A stretch of 64,000 bases of DNA from Sulfitobacter mediterraneus. Its GTDB lineage: Bacteria; Pseudomonadota; Alphaproteobacteria; Rhodobacterales; Rhodobacteraceae. The position numbers were made by a program, and so were the translations under genes. Shown piece by piece: positions 42,431 to 52,003 of this stretch; position 1 is the stretch's first letter; every line of letters starts with the position of its first letter. A model generated the notes under the pieces. It did no database searches. It had not been told where the DNA came from and saw nothing but the letters and a program-made list of their open reading frames with translations. Location: contig NZ_QBKU01000004.1 of the NCBI RefSeq assembly GCF_003054325.1, positions 248,001 through 312,000 of the forward strand, read 5' to 3'.

Positions 42431-43214
42431 GACCGACACCTTTGAGGAAATCGGTCAAAACCTGCGCGTATTCTTCGGGCTGTTCGACACAGGGCAGATG
42501 GCCCGCCTTGCGGATCAAATGGAACTTGGAGCCGGGGATCAGATCCATGGTCTCGCGCACCAGATCGGGCGGCGTTGAGCCATCTTCGGACCCGGCGATG
42601 CCCAAGGCAGGCAGGCGCAGGCCGGAGGTCGGCGTATAAAAGTCTGTACCGGCGATCGCAGCGGCGCAACCGATGTATCCGTTGTCATCCTGCCGCGCCA
42701 ACATATTGCGCCACAGCTCAAGCTCTGGCGTGGCGCGGAACTGGGTCGCGAACCAACGTTCCATGACCGCATCGGCAAGGGCTTCTATGCCGCCCTTGCG
42801 CACGTCGCCAATCCGCTCGGCCCACATCTCGGCATTGCCAATCTTGGCTGCGGTGTTGGACAGAACCACCGCGCGGATCAGATCCAGCCGCTTGACCGCC
42901 AGCCCCTGCGCAATCATGCCTCCAATCGACAGGCCCACAAAAACGCATTCCTTGACGCCCAAATGATCCAGCAACCTTTCGGTGTCGGTGACCAAACTGC
43001 CCATGGAATAGTTACCGGCCGGGCAGGAAGACAACCCATGACCGCGTTTGTCAAACCGGATGATCCGCAGACCCTTGGGCAACATCGGCAGGATCGGATC
43101 CCACAGGCGCATATCGGTGCCCAGCGAATTGGCAAAAACCACGGGCGCCCCATCATCGGGGCCATCGACGCGGTAGTGCAGACGCACATCGCCGGTATCA
43201 AACATCTTCATCAT
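42423..43214 (-). CDS. pcaD: 3-oxoadipate enol-lactonase
   Basis: 263 aa, alpha/beta hydrolase. Nucleophile Ser96 in FVGLSIGGM; NSLGTDMRLWD oxyanion region; acid in GSEDGSTPP and His in RKAGHLPCVEQPEE. Hydrolyses enol-lactone to 3-oxoadipate. Start at 43214 (ATGATGAAG) overlaps the stop of the preceding EEP gene by 4 nt. Second Met at 43211 is possible. Confidence 0.93.
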   Translation of the reverse strand: MMKMFDTGDVRLHYRVDGPDDGAPVVFANSLGTDMRLWDPILPMLPKGLRIIRFDKRGHGLSSCPAGNYSMGSLVTDTERLLDHLGVKECVFVGLSIGGMIAQGLAVKRLDLIRAVVLSNTAAKIGNAEMWAERIGDVRKGGIEALADAVMERWFATQFRATPELELWRNMLARQDDNGYIGCAAAIAGTDFYTPTSGLRLPALGIAGSEDGSTPPDLVRETMDLIPGSKFHLIRKAGHLPCVEQPEEYAQVLTDFLKGVGHV

Positions 43215-44407
43215 TTGGTCTCCCGCATTTGAATGGTCGCCATGATCTGTCCGTGATCCGAGGCCAGCTTGTTATAAGGCGCTTCGGGGTGACTGCCATC
43301 CGTCAAATGGTCGTTCAGAACGGTGAAATAGGACATCTCGCCGATATGTCCTTTCCAATCGGGCAGAAAATGCCGCGACATCATGATCTGGTCGATGCTC
43401 TCATAGACGCCGCCAAAGGCGGAGGTATAGACCATGTCACGCAGGGATTTGCGGACAAACATCTTTTCCGCCGAATGCAGGCGCATGGCCTCTATGTCTT
43501 CGGTGATTTTGGTGCTTTGTGCCTCTGAATAGCGGTCGCCGCGATGCTCCGCATCATGGCGCAGCATCCAGGCGTAGTTCTTGAAGGGCTGTTCGCCCAT
43601 GATAATCTCGGTGCTGACCGCATGTTCGTTGTCGTTGAAATCGCCCAGCACCATCACAGGGCGGCCCTGCCGCAATTCCCCGACGATGGCCCCGCGCAAC
43701 ACCCATGCTTCGGCCATGCGCCGCATTGCCGACCGTGCCGCGCCCAAGGCCCGGCCAACAGGGTCATATTGTGTTAGATCGGCCTCGGCAGGATATTCGG
43801 CCCCTTCGGCCCGGATAAATTCGCCCAGTTTTGATTTCAGGTGGCAGTTAAATACGGTAACGATCTGATCGCCCACCGGCACCCGCACCTTGAGGATCGG
43901 GCGGCTGAGTTTTTGAATGGTGAAATGCCCGCCCTCATCGCCGCCAAAGGTCTGGAAGGGGATCTCAAGCGGGGTGTCCAGCACCTGAATGATCTGCGGG
44001 TCTTCGGCAAAACCAAGCCGCGACAGGATCGCAACGCCGGGGCGGCGCTGTCCGGGATCGCCGTCATGAATATTGGGCGCAAAGGCCAGCGCGGCGTTGC
44101 TGTAGTCGCGAAAGGCCAGCCGATCAAAGATTGCGCGGTGGCGGTATCTTTTGTCCTCACCGGGCACAGAGGCATCATTGCTGTCTTGGCCATAACGATC
44201 AGCGCGGGCGATAGTAGCACGCAGGCTTGCCTCATCGAAAATCTCTTGAAAACCAATGATATCGGCGTTTAGCGATACGATCTGATCTGCCAGCCAGTCT
44301 TCTTTCCAAGCGTATTCTTCGGGTGTGTAGGACTGAAATTTGTAATATTCCTGATCGGGTCCGATCAGGTTTTTGACGTTGAAGCTGGCGATTGAAAACT
44401 GGCTCAT
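43211..44407 (-). CDS. Endonuclease/exonuclease/phosphatase-family protein
   Basis: 398 aa. Residues SFNVKNL (metal Asn), IGFQEIF (metal Glu), FNCHLKSK, VLGDFNDNEHA and ASDHGQIM (catalytic Asp-His) make up the DNase I/EEP active site. Long for the family due to insertions after residue 60. No signal peptide, so likely cytoplasmic. Substrate could be DNA, RNA or a phosphate ester. Stop and start overlaps of 4 nt on both sides place it in the middle of a catabolic operon, an odd neighbour. Confidence 0.85.
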   Translation of the reverse strand: MSQFSIASFNVKNLIGPDQEYYKFQSYTPEEYAWKEDWLADQIVSLNADIIGFQEIFDEASLRATIARADRYGQDSNDASVPGEDKRYRHRAIFDRLAFRDYSNAALAFAPNIHDGDPGQRRPGVAILSRLGFAEDPQIIQVLDTPLEIPFQTFGGDEGGHFTIQKLSRPILKVRVPVGDQIVTVFNCHLKSKLGEFIRAEGAEYPAEADLTQYDPVGRALGAARSAMRRMAEAWVLRGAIVGELRQGRPVMVLGDFNDNEHAVSTEIIMGEQPFKNYAWMLRHDAEHRGDRYSEAQSTKITEDIEAMRLHSAEKMFVRKSLRDMVYTSAFGGVYESIDQIMMSRHFLPDWKGHIGEMSYFTVLNDHLTDGSHPEAPYNKLASDHGQIMATIQMRETK

Positions 44408-45375
44408 GCCAGCGTTTCCAGTGCTCGAATGAACATCGCCGCATCCACATTGCCGCCCGAGATTGTGACAATCACATCGTCGCCTTCGATCTCATCGCTG
44501 CGGAAAAGGGCCGCCGCCAACGCCGCAGCGCCCCCCGGTTCGGCCACCAGTTTGAGGCGGTTGAAGGCATGCGCCATCGCTTGCAACGCCTCATTTTCGG
44601 ACACCACCAATCCGGGGCCAGCGAGCCGCTGCATGATCGGAAAAGTAATCTCGCCCGGTTGCGGGGTGATGATCGCATCGCAGATATTGCCGGAGGTGCG
44701 GGCGTTGCGTTCGATCTGCCCCGATTGCAAGGACCGCGCCACATCGTCAAAGCCTTCGGGTTCTGCGGTGCGCACGCGCAGGCCCGGCGCCTCCGCCTCC
44801 AGCGCCAGCGCGATGCCGGAGGTCAATCCACCTCCGCCGCAGCAGACAATAACATCTGCTTTTTCAATGCCTTGTTCCGCTGCCTGCCGGGCAATTTCCA
44901 GCCCGGTGGTGCCTTGGCCTGCGATCACCTGCGGCTCATCATAGGGTTTGATCAGCGTCAGCCCGCGATCTTGAGCCAACTTATCGCCAATCTCCTCGCG
45001 GCTTTCACCGGCCCGATCATATAGCACCACCTCAGCGCCATAGGCGCGGGTGTTCTCGATCTTGAGGGTGGGGCTGTCGGACGGCATAATGATCACTGCG
45101 GGAACGCCGTGCATCTTCGCTGCCAAAGCAACACCTTGGGCGTGATTGCCGCTTGAAAACGCGATGACGCCCTTGGACCGCACATCCGGCGCAAGGGCCG
45201 ACAAGGCCGACCAGGCACCGCGGAACTTGAAGCTGCCGGTCAGTTGCAGGCATTCCGGTTTCACCCAGACGCGGCGACCCGCCAGATCATCCAGTAAAGG
45301 CGCATTCAGCAAAGGCGTTGCGCGGGCGTGACCCTTGAGGCGCGCAGCGGCGGCGCGGATCATTTCGATATTCAT
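44404..45375 (-). CDS. Threonine dehydratase / serine racemase-like PLP enzyme
   Basis: 323 aa, fold-type II PLP. Schiff-base Lys50 in QLTGSFKFRGA, SSGNHAQGVALAA (phosphate/substrate loop), and the PLP phosphate-binding glycine loop CCGGGGLTSGI. No C-terminal ACT domain, so of the catabolic/racemase type. Deaminates Thr/Ser or racemises Ser; alternatives such as hydroxy-aspartate dehydratase are possible. Overlaps the EEP and hydrolase genes by 4 nt each. Confidence 0.9.
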   Translation of the reverse strand: MNIEMIRAAAARLKGHARATPLLNAPLLDDLAGRRVWVKPECLQLTGSFKFRGAWSALSALAPDVRSKGVIAFSSGNHAQGVALAAKMHGVPAVIIMPSDSPTLKIENTRAYGAEVVLYDRAGESREEIGDKLAQDRGLTLIKPYDEPQVIAGQGTTGLEIARQAAEQGIEKADVIVCCGGGGLTSGIALALEAEAPGLRVRTAEPEGFDDVARSLQSGQIERNARTSGNICDAIITPQPGEITFPIMQRLAGPGLVVSENEALQAMAHAFNRLKLVAEPGGAAALAAALFRSDEIEGDDVIVTISGGNVDAAMFIRALETLA

Positions 45376-46196
45376 TTAAGCAATCCTAACCATTCGTGCA
45401 GGGCGGCAATGGCCTGCGGTTCATCTAGAAACGGGACATGGCCGCGATCCGGCACAGTTGCGGCAATCATATCGGGGCGGCGGCGCTGCATTTCGGCCAG
45501 TGTTTCGGCGCCCAGCAAGTTGGAATTTGCACCACGGATTGCCGCGATGGGCAAGTCCGCTAGGGCATCGAACAGGGGCCACAGGTCAACCGGATCGGCC
45601 TTTGCGGCCGCTTCGACCGCTTTGCGCAGTGCCGGATCATAGGTGATCTTCAGCCCGCTTTCTGTTTGCGTATAGTGCTTTTCTGCTTCTTCCAACCAAC
45701 GGCTGTCCGGCACATTCTGAAAATCGGTAAAGAGGGCGGCCATGGTTGCCGCAGCCTCGGCATGGGTTTTGGCGGACGGGTTCCGACCAATATACCCCAT
45801 GATCAGCTCAAGCCCCTTGGGGTCCAATACCGGCCCAACATCATTCAGCGCCGCGCCCAGCAGCCGGCCCTTGGCCACAGCAGCCAACACCATCGCGTTT
45901 AACCCGCCACGCGATGTGCCAAGCAGCGCAACCTTGTCCAGCCCCAGATGGTCCAGCAATTCCACCACATCACGGCATTCGACATTCAGATTGTAGTTCT
46001 GCCAGTTGGGATCAAAATCCGATCCGCCGCGCCCGCGATAATCCAGCCGGATCACGCGATGACCGGACAGATGCGGCATCACATAATCAAAGTCCGCGCC
46101 GGTGCGCGTCAGTCCGGCAAGGCAAAGGACCGGCAGGCCCGCCCCTTCGTCGGTGTAGTGAAGGGAGAGGCCATCAGAGGTCGTGAATGTCGCCAT
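45372..46196 (-). CDS. Alpha/beta hydrolase
   Basis: 274 aa. Nucleophile Ser95 in LLGTSRGGLNAMV (Arg follows Ser), LAGLTRTGADFD oxyanion region, terminal His in VPDRGHVPFLDEP. The cap domain is of medium size. Could be an esterase, a ring-cleavage product hydrolase or an epoxide/halide enzyme; a dehalogenase is less likely as no Asp nucleophile is present. Overlaps the start of the upstream HAD gene by 1 nt (TAATG) and the downstream PLP gene by 4 nt. Confidence 0.87.
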   Translation of the reverse strand: MATFTTSDGLSLHYTDEGAGLPVLCLAGLTRTGADFDYVMPHLSGHRVIRLDYRGRGGSDFDPNWQNYNLNVECRDVVELLDHLGLDKVALLGTSRGGLNAMVLAAVAKGRLLGAALNDVGPVLDPKGLELIMGYIGRNPSAKTHAEAAATMAALFTDFQNVPDSRWLEEAEKHYTQTESGLKITYDPALRKAVEAAAKADPVDLWPLFDALADLPIAAIRGANSNLLGAETLAEMQRRRPDMIAATVPDRGHVPFLDEPQAIAALHEWLGLLK

Positions 46197-46882
46197 TATG
46201 CGCCCGCCAATTCGGGGATGCCCGTCAGATCAGACATCACATGTTTGGGGGTCCAGGGCAGGCGATCGACCGGATCACCGCCGCGGTTCACCCATGCCGT
46301 GGTAAACCCGTATCCTGTGGCGGCACCCGCGTCCCAACCGTTTGAAGACACGAACAAAACCTCGTCCTTGGCACAGCTAAAATGCTGCCCGACCAGATCA
46401 TAAACCCGCGCATCGGGCTTGAAGATGCCCACGCTTTGCACAGAGAGGCAAGTGTCCAGAACATCACCGATGCCCGCACTGTCCACCGCTCCTTGCAGCA
46501 TGTCGGGTGACCCGTTTGACAGGATCGCAGTGTTCAGACCCGCCGCCTTGAGCGCGGCCAGCATTGCCGGCACTTCGGGATAGGCCTGCAATTCCCAATA
46601 GAGCGCCAAAAGCCGTTCGCGCAGGGGCGCATCCCCCGCATGGCCGGTCTTCTCAAGTGCCCAGTCGAGACCATTTTGCGTGACCTCCCAAAAATCCGTA
46701 TGCGCATCTGCCACGGCCCGCAGCCAGGAATACTGCAGCTGTTTGAGCCGCCAATGTTCGGCAATTTGCGGCCAGTCGTCCTTGATCGCGGCGAAATCGG
46801 GCTCTGACGCCGCTTGGCGTGCGGCGGCGGCGACATCGAACAACGTACCGTAGGCATCAAAGACACAGGTGGTGATGGGCAT
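46196..46882 (-). CDS. Haloacid dehalogenase type II (HAD superfamily)
   Basis: 228 aa. Nucleophile Asp9 in VFDAYGTLFDV, motif II SNGSPDML, Lys in KPDARVYDLVG, and SSNGWDAGAATGYGFTTAWVNR near the end: the combination of YGTLFD and SSNGWDAGAA is that of L-2-haloacid dehalogenases. Converts 2-haloacids to 2-hydroxyacids if specific. First gene of the overlapping minus-strand chain. ATG 46882 follows AAGGAGAGC. It is divergent from the FKBP isomerase. Confidence 0.92.
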   Translation of the reverse strand: MPITTCVFDAYGTLFDVAAAARQAASEPDFAAIKDDWPQIAEHWRLKQLQYSWLRAVADAHTDFWEVTQNGLDWALEKTGHAGDAPLRERLLALYWELQAYPEVPAMLAALKAAGLNTAILSNGSPDMLQGAVDSAGIGDVLDTCLSVQSVGIFKPDARVYDLVGQHFSCAKDEVLFVSSNGWDAGAATGYGFTTAWVNRGGDPVDRLPWTPKHVMSDLTGIPELAGA

Positions 46883-47064
46883 GGCGCTCTCCTTGGGCTT
46901 CACGCTCAGACTGTCACGGCAGGCAGGGAGGGAAAAGAGGCGAAATGCCAATACGGGGCAGGGGGTTTACACGGCGGCACAGCTTTGAAACATTGCGCCG
47001 AACCCGGAGCACCTGCGCAGATACGCGGCCTCCGCCCTTTTTCCCGATACAATTGGAGTTTTCG

Positions 47065-47493
47065 ATGGCTGAGGTCAAATCAGGCGATAAAGTTGCCATT
47101 CACTACACTGGGACGTTGCTGGACGGCACGACCTTTGACAGTTCCGAAGGCCGCGAGCCGCTGGAATTCGAAGTTGGCTCTGGCCAGATCATTCCCGGCC
47201 TTGATGTTGCGATCCCCGGCATGGCGGTTGGCGATAAAAAGGTTGTGAAGATCGCCTGTGCAGATGCTTACGGCCCGCTGAACCCAGAGATGCGCCAAGC
47301 AGTCCCGCGCGAAGGCATTCCGGCGGATATCCCGCTTGAGGTTGGCACGCAGTTGCAGATGCAAACACCTGACGGGCAGGCGCTGCCGGTGATGGTGGTC
47401 GAGCTGGACGAGGCGACCGTGACACTGGATGCCAATCACCCGCTGGCGGGCAAAGACCTGCAATTTGATATTGAGCTGATTTCAATCGGCTAA
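47065..47493 (+). CDS. FKBP-type peptidyl-prolyl isomerase, SlyD-like
   Basis: 142 aa. Residues 1-65 and 130-142 form the FKBP core (VAIHYTGTLLDGTTFDSS, GSGQIIPGLDVAIPGM), with an insert-in-flap domain in the middle (residues about 72-125, DAYGPLNPEMRQAVPREGIPAD) typical of SlyD. Lacks the histidine-rich nickel-binding tail of E. coli SlyD. ATG 47065 follows TTGGAG. Chaperone and prolyl isomerase of the cytoplasm. Converges on a 115-aa unknown ORF, 21 bp away. Confidence 0.92.
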   Translation: MAEVKSGDKVAIHYTGTLLDGTTFDSSEGREPLEFEVGSGQIIPGLDVAIPGMAVGDKKVVKIACADAYGPLNPEMRQAVPREGIPADIPLEVGTQLQMQTPDGQALPVMVVELDEATVTLDANHPLAGKDLQFDIELISIG

Positions 47494-47514
47494 GGATTGG
47501 ACGGGGCTGCGGCC

Positions 47515-47862
47515 CTAATCCCCGATTTTTCGGGCGGCGACACGCCGCCCGGCTTGGGCCGCCAATGCACTGCCATCAGGCGTATCGGTCACTGGCCGGT
47601 TGATCCTGATCCCGCCATTGCCTTGTGTGTTGGTCGGCAAGGGCGCGTTTGCGAACTGCGGCTGGTCCCGTTTGGTCAGTTTGAGAATGCCATTGATCCC
47701 TGCATCCATCAAATCCTGGCGCAGCTGCGGCTCTGACCTGAGGATCGCGCCGATGGTCAGCATCAAAACAAGCCCAAGGATACGCGCCCAGAACATCGAA
47801 CGCCGCGACCGATCACGCCGCGATTGCAAGGTCTCGTGTTTGTATGTTTCGCCAAAACTCAT
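47515..47862 (-). CDS. Hypothetical single-helix membrane protein, 115 aa
   Basis: ATG at 47862 gives 115 aa: basic N-terminus (SFGETYKHETLQSRRDRSRRS), hydrophobic segment at about 23-41 (MFWARILGLVLMLTIGAIL), then a low-complexity Pro/Ala tail. A long open frame continuing upstream to 48696 is antisense to the methyltransferase and not real. No family recognised. Divergent from the RlmL-like gene (108 bp between). Confidence 0.6.
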   Translation of the reverse strand: MSFGETYKHETLQSRRDRSRRSMFWARILGLVLMLTIGAILRSEPQLRQDLMDAGINGILKLTKRDQPQFANAPLPTNTQGNGGIRINRPVTDTPDGSALAAQAGRRVAARKIGD

Positions 47863-47970
47863 ACCCGAGGGGTAGACCAACAAATCGGCAGAAAAAGGGC
47901 AGGCAGGCCAAAAGATCAGAATTTGCAACTGCCCCTCGCCGCCACCTGACAAAGCGATTAAGCAGGGTGC

Positions 47971-49086
47971 ATGAACACATCTGATACATTTGAGATTTTC
48001 CTCGTTTGCGCACCGGGCGTTGAGCCGCTTTTGCATCAAGAGGTGAGCGAACGTGGCTTTGCCGATCCGCAAATTACCGGCGGTGGCGTGACCATCATGG
48101 GCGGTTGGCCCGATGTTTGGCGGGCCAATCTGGAATTGCGCGGCGCGGTTCGGGTGCTGGCGCGGATCGGATCTTTCATGGCCTTCCATCTGGCGCAGTT
48201 GGACAAACGGTCTCGCAAATTCCCATGGGGTGATGTGCTGCGCACCGATGTGCCGGTTAAGGTGCAGGTGACGTGCAAAGCCTCCAAGATCTATCACGCC
48301 AAGGCTGCAACCCAGCGGATTGAAACCGCCCTGCGCGAAAGCCATGGCATCACCATTTCGCCCGAGGCCGAGATGGTGGTGAAGGTGCGTATTCACGACA
48401 ATCAGGTCACGATCAGCCTCGATACCAGTGGCGAGGCCTTGCACAAGCGCGGCCACAAAGAAGCGGTTGGCAAAGCGCCAATGCGCGAAAACCTCGCGGC
48501 GCTGTTTTTGCGCCAATGCGGATATGACGGGCAGGAACCTGTCGTTGATCCGATGTGCGGGTCCGGCACATTTTTGATCGAAGCGGCAGAGATCGCTGCG
48601 GGCTTGCAACCGGGGCGCAGCCGGCGGTTCGCCTTTGAGGATCTGGCGAGTTTTGATGAGGTCGCTTGGGAGGCAATGAAGAAGGGTGCGTCGCAAGGCT
48701 TTTCAAAGAAACAGTTTTTTGGATCCGACAGGGATGCTGGCGCAATCCGGATGAGCACGGCCAATGCCGAACGGGCAGGTGTTGTACAGGCGTGCAGCTT
48801 TTCCTGCCATGGCGCGGGTGAGATCACGCCGCCAGAGGGGCCGCCCGGTTTGGTGATTGTCAATCCGCCCTATGGTGCGCGGATTGGCAACAAGAAATTG
48901 CTTTACCCACTATACGGCACTTTGGGGCAGACCTTGCTGGACCGGTTCAAGGGCTGGCGTGTTGGGCTGGTCACGTCTGAGCCGCCTTTGGCCAAGGCGA
49001 CCGGACTACCGTGGAAACCGCTTGGCCCATCCGTGGCGCATGGCGGGTTGAAAATCTGGCTGTGGCAGACGCCGCCGCTGCGGTAG
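47971..49086 (+). CDS. THUMP-domain class I RNA methyltransferase (RlmL N-terminal-like)
   Basis: 371 aa. N-terminal ferredoxin-like and THUMP domain (residues about 1-160; VKVQVTCKASKIYHAKAATQR), then Rossmann MTase: DPMCGSGTFLIEAAEIA (SAM-binding), GSDRDAGAIRM and the catalytic NPPYGARIG. This is the domain order of the rlmL half that methylates G2445 of 23S rRNA N2; the second half (RlmK) is absent, as usual in alphaproteobacteria. ATG 47971. Converges on fabI across the family-2 hairpin. Confidence 0.93.
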   Translation: MNTSDTFEIFLVCAPGVEPLLHQEVSERGFADPQITGGGVTIMGGWPDVWRANLELRGAVRVLARIGSFMAFHLAQLDKRSRKFPWGDVLRTDVPVKVQVTCKASKIYHAKAATQRIETALRESHGITISPEAEMVVKVRIHDNQVTISLDTSGEALHKRGHKEAVGKAPMRENLAALFLRQCGYDGQEPVVDPMCGSGTFLIEAAEIAAGLQPGRSRRFAFEDLASFDEVAWEAMKKGASQGFSKKQFFGSDRDAGAIRMSTANAERAGVVQACSFSCHGAGEITPPEGPPGLVIVNPPYGARIGNKKLLYPLYGTLGQTLLDRFKGWRVGLVTSEPPLAKATGLPWKPLGPSVAHGGLKIWLWQTPPLR

Positions 49087-49114
49087 GGGATTGGGCGGCA
49101 GTTTGGGCAGGTAT

Positions 49115-49132
49115 GGCGGGGTGAACCCCGCC
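49115..49132. repeat. REP-like hairpin (family 2), copy b
   Basis: GGCGGGGT (49115-49122), GA, ACCCCGCC (49125-49132). Same stem as 16663-16680. Lies between two convergent stops (49086 and 49151), so it may act as a bidirectional 3' end. Confidence 0.6.
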
Positions 49133-49150
49133 CTACGACCATCTCTGTTT

Positions 49151-49942
49151 TTAAAGGTTGTCTTGCTGGGGCATGCCCAGAACATGGAAACCGCCGTCCA
49201 CGCGGACAATCTCACCCGTGGTGCATGCACCCGCATCCGAGGCCAGATAAACCGCCGTGCCGCCCACCGCCTCAAGCGTCGCGTTGGAACGCAGGGGGGC
49301 GTTCTGGTCCGTATGTTTGTAGGTCTTGCGGGCACCGCCGATGGCTGCGCCTGCCAGCGTTTTCATCGGGCCGGGTGAAATGGCGTTTACCCGGATGCCT
49401 TCGGGGCCCAGATCATTGGCCAGATAGCGCGTCGCGCTCTCCAACGCTGCTTTGGCTACACCCATGACATTGTAGTTTGGCACAACGCGGTTGGACCCCT
49501 GATAGGTCAGCGTCATCAACGTGCCGCCGTTTTCCACCATCAGCGGATGGGCGCGGCGGGCCACTTCGATAAAGCTGTAGGCGGAGATATCCATCGAGTT
49601 CTTAAAGTTCTCGCGGCTGGTGTTCAAAAACCGCCCGGTCAGTTCAGATTTGTCGGAAAACGCAATCGCATGGACCACAAAATCAATGGTCGGCCAACGG
49701 CTTGCCAGTTGATCAAAGGCGGTATCAAGCGATGCATCATCGGTCACATCCACATCGACCATGAAGTCCGAGCCAACCGATTCCGCCAATGGCCGCAAAC
49801 GCGAGCCAAAGGCCTCGCCCTGATAGGTAAAGGCCAGTTCGGCCCCGGCACCGGCCATCGCCTTGGCAATGCCCCAAGCAATCGACCGTTCATTCGCGAC
49901 ACCCATGATCAGGCCGCGTTTCCCTTTAAGCAAATCCGACAT
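49151..49942 (-). CDS. fabI: Enoyl-ACP reductase (NADH)
   Basis: 263 aa, SDR fold. ANERSIAWGIAKAMAGAGA cofactor region, HAIAFSDKSELTGRF, and the active Tyr-Tyr-Lys set in YQGSNRVVPNYNVMGVAKAA; ISPGPMKTLAGAAIGG follows. Last reductive step of fatty-acid elongation, triclosan-type target. ATG 49942 has GAGGAAC upstream; the frame also begins four codons earlier. 8 bp after fabB, so coupled. Confidence 0.95.
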   Translation of the reverse strand: MSDLLKGKRGLIMGVANERSIAWGIAKAMAGAGAELAFTYQGEAFGSRLRPLAESVGSDFMVDVDVTDDASLDTAFDQLASRWPTIDFVVHAIAFSDKSELTGRFLNTSRENFKNSMDISAYSFIEVARRAHPLMVENGGTLMTLTYQGSNRVVPNYNVMGVAKAALESATRYLANDLGPEGIRVNAISPGPMKTLAGAAIGGARKTYKHTDQNAPLRSNATLEAVGGTAVYLASDAGACTTGEIVRVDGGFHVLGMPQQDNL

Positions 49943-49950
49943 TTTGTTCC

Positions 49951-51180
49951 TCACCCCTGATACTTGGACAGGATCATAGACCCGTTGGTGCCACCAAAGC
50001 CAAAGGAATTGGTCATGACAGAATCCAATCCGGCGTTTTCAACCAGATCTGTTGCAATCTCTTCTGGCTTAAGCGCCGGATCGAGGGTTTCGACGTTGAT
50101 CGACGGTGTGATGAAATCATTTTCCAGCATCAACAGGCAAAAAATCGCCTCCATCGCGCCCGCCGCGCCCTGACCGTGACCGGTAAGGGATTTGGTTGAG
50201 CTGACGGGCGGTGTGTTTCCGATCCCAAAGACGCGGCGCACCGCTTCGATTTCGCCAACATCGCCGACCGGGGTCGAAGTGCCATGCGCGTTGATATAGC
50301 TGACTTTGCGGCCTTCGGGCAGGGTGGCCAGTGCCAGTTCCATCGCCCGCTGTCCGCCCTCGCCAGAGGGGGCAACCATGTCATGGCCGTCCGATGTCGC
50401 GGCAAAGCCGGTGACCTCGGCATAGATTTTTGCACCGCGGGCCAAGGCGTGGTCCAGATCTTCCAGCACCACGATGCCGCCGCCGCCAGTGATGACAAAG
50501 CCATCGCGATTGGCGTCAAACGCGCGGGAGGCTTTTTCTGGTGTGTCGTTGTACTTGCTGCTCATCGCGCCCATGGCGTCAAACAGGCAAGACAACGTCC
50601 AGTCCAGTTCCTCGCCGCCACCGGCAAACATCACGTCCTGCTTGCCCAGCATGATCTGTTCTGCCGCTGATCCCATGCAGTGCAGGGAGGTCGAACAAGC
50701 CGAGGTGATCGAATAGTTGATGCCCTTGATCTTGTAGGCAGTAGAGAGGTTGGCGCTGATCGTGGAGGACATGCACTTTGGCACGGCAAATGGCCCGATC
50801 CGCTTGGTCGCGCCGGTTTTATCGACGGTGTCATGGGCGATTTTCATCGCTGAGGTGGACGGCCCGCCAGAGCCTGCAATCAGACCTGTGCGCGGGTTGC
50901 TGATGATGTCATCGCCCAGCCCTGCATCTGCAATCGCTTGGCCCATCGCGATATGGGCATAGGCGGCACCCGGCCCCATGAACCGCAAGGTGCGCTTGTC
51001 CACATGTTCAGAGACATCCAGCTTGATCGTGCCAGCGATCTGGCTGCGGAACCCATGTTCGATCATTTCAGGGCTGGCTTCGATCCCCGATTTCCCCGCT
51101 TTCAAAGAGGCAATCACCTCTTCGGCGTTGTTTCCGATGGATGAGACAATGCCCAGACCTGTAACGACAACACGGCGCAT
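49951..51180 (-). CDS. fabB: 3-oxoacyl-ACP synthase I
   Basis: 409 aa. Thiolase fold with catalytic Cys in [11 protein letters not shown], His in [11 protein letters not shown] and His in [11 protein letters not shown]. FabB elongates cis-unsaturated precursors made by FabA, which lies upstream. ATG 51180 follows AAGGAGTGC. Middle gene of the minus-strand fabA-fabB-fabI unit. Confidence 0.96.
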   Translation of the reverse strand: MRRVVVTGLGIVSSIGNNAEEVIASLKAGKSGIEASPEMIEHGFRSQIAGTIKLDVSEHVDKRTLRFMGPGAAYAHIAMGQAIADAGLGDDIISNPRTGLIAGSGGPSTSAMKIAHDTVDKTGATKRIGPFAVPKCMSSTISANLSTAYKIKGINYSITSACSTSLHCMGSAAEQIMLGKQDVMFAGGGEELDWTLSCLFDAMGAMSSKYNDTPEKASRAFDANRDGFVITGGGGIVVLEDLDHALARGAKIYAEVTGFAATSDGHDMVAPSGEGGQRAMELALATLPEGRKVSYINAHGTSTPVGDVGEIEAVRRVFGIGNTPPVSSTKSLTGHGQGAAGAMEAIFCLLMLENDFITPSINVETLDPALKPEEIATDLVENAGLDSVMTNSFGFGGTNGSMILSKYQG

Positions 51181-51306
51181 ACCGCACTCCTTTGTTTGGT
51201 TGGTTCTGTGTATGACAGCACGGCGCTGGGGCGCAAGCGGTTAGGGGGGATGAGGAGGGAGGTCACAGGTTGGTCCGGCTTGCCAAGCCAACCCGGATTT
51301 TTGGCC

Positions 51307-51816
51307 TCAGCTCTCGCTCAGCGCGACTTTCATGCCAGTCACCTGATAGATCACTTCGCCGTCCGCCTCGACGATGCCGTCAGCCACGCCCATGGTCAGG
51401 CGGCGGGTTTGGATCGCCTTGGTGAAATCAATCTTGTAGGTCAGCATCTTGCGGTCAGGGCGGACCATACCGGTCAGTTTGACCTCGCCAACGCCAAGCG
51501 CGTAACCGCGCCCTTGCCAGCCGCGCCAGCCAAGGTTGAAACCGGTCAGTTGCCACAGGCCGTCAAGGCCCAGACAGCCGGGCATGATCGGGTTGCCGGG
51601 AAAGTGGCAATCAAAGAACCACAGGTCCGGGGTGATATCGAACTCTGCCGTGATGTGACCTTTGCCATGTGCGCCGCCATCCCCGGATACATCCGTGATC
51701 CGGTCCATCATCAGCATGGGCGGGGCAGGCAATTGTGCGTTGCCGGGGCCAAACAGCTTTCCTTCGGCGCATTTCAACAGATCTTCTTTGTCAAAGCTGG
51801 TGGGGTATTCGGCCAT
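51307..51816 (-). CDS. fabA: 3-hydroxydecanoyl-ACP dehydratase/isomerase
   Basis: 169 aa, hotdog fold. Catalytic His is in [19 protein letters not shown] and Asp in [10 protein letters not shown]. Makes trans-2 and then cis-3-decenoyl-ACP, the branch point to unsaturated fatty acids. ATG 51816. The gap of 126 bp to fabB may hold its own promoter. Divergent from irr, the gene order known from many alphaproteobacteria. Confidence 0.96.
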   Translation of the reverse strand: MAEYPTSFDKEDLLKCAEGKLFGPGNAQLPAPPMLMMDRITDVSGDGGAHGKGHITAEFDITPDLWFFDCHFPGNPIMPGCLGLDGLWQLTGFNLGWRGWQGRGYALGVGEVKLTGMVRPDRKMLTYKIDFTKAIQTRRLTMGVADGIVEADGEVIYQVTGMKVALSES

Positions 51817-52003
51817 AGGGTCGGCTCTCCTGCGTCACGTGGTTCCAAGTTGACCTGATCTAGCACCCCGATTGCCCAAGCCGCAAGTCAAAGCCCGTGG
51901 GGGGCGGCATAAGCACTGTTGTGCATAGAGGGCGAATAGTCATTGAAAACAAGGGCCGCCGCGCCCTATATGGTAGGCAGGGACGACGCGCAACGGAGCC
52001 ATC

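Noticed and set aside
47863..48696. Upstream extension of the 115-aa ORF
   Set aside because: Lies fully antisense to the RlmL-like gene; only the part after the ATG at 47862 looks like protein.
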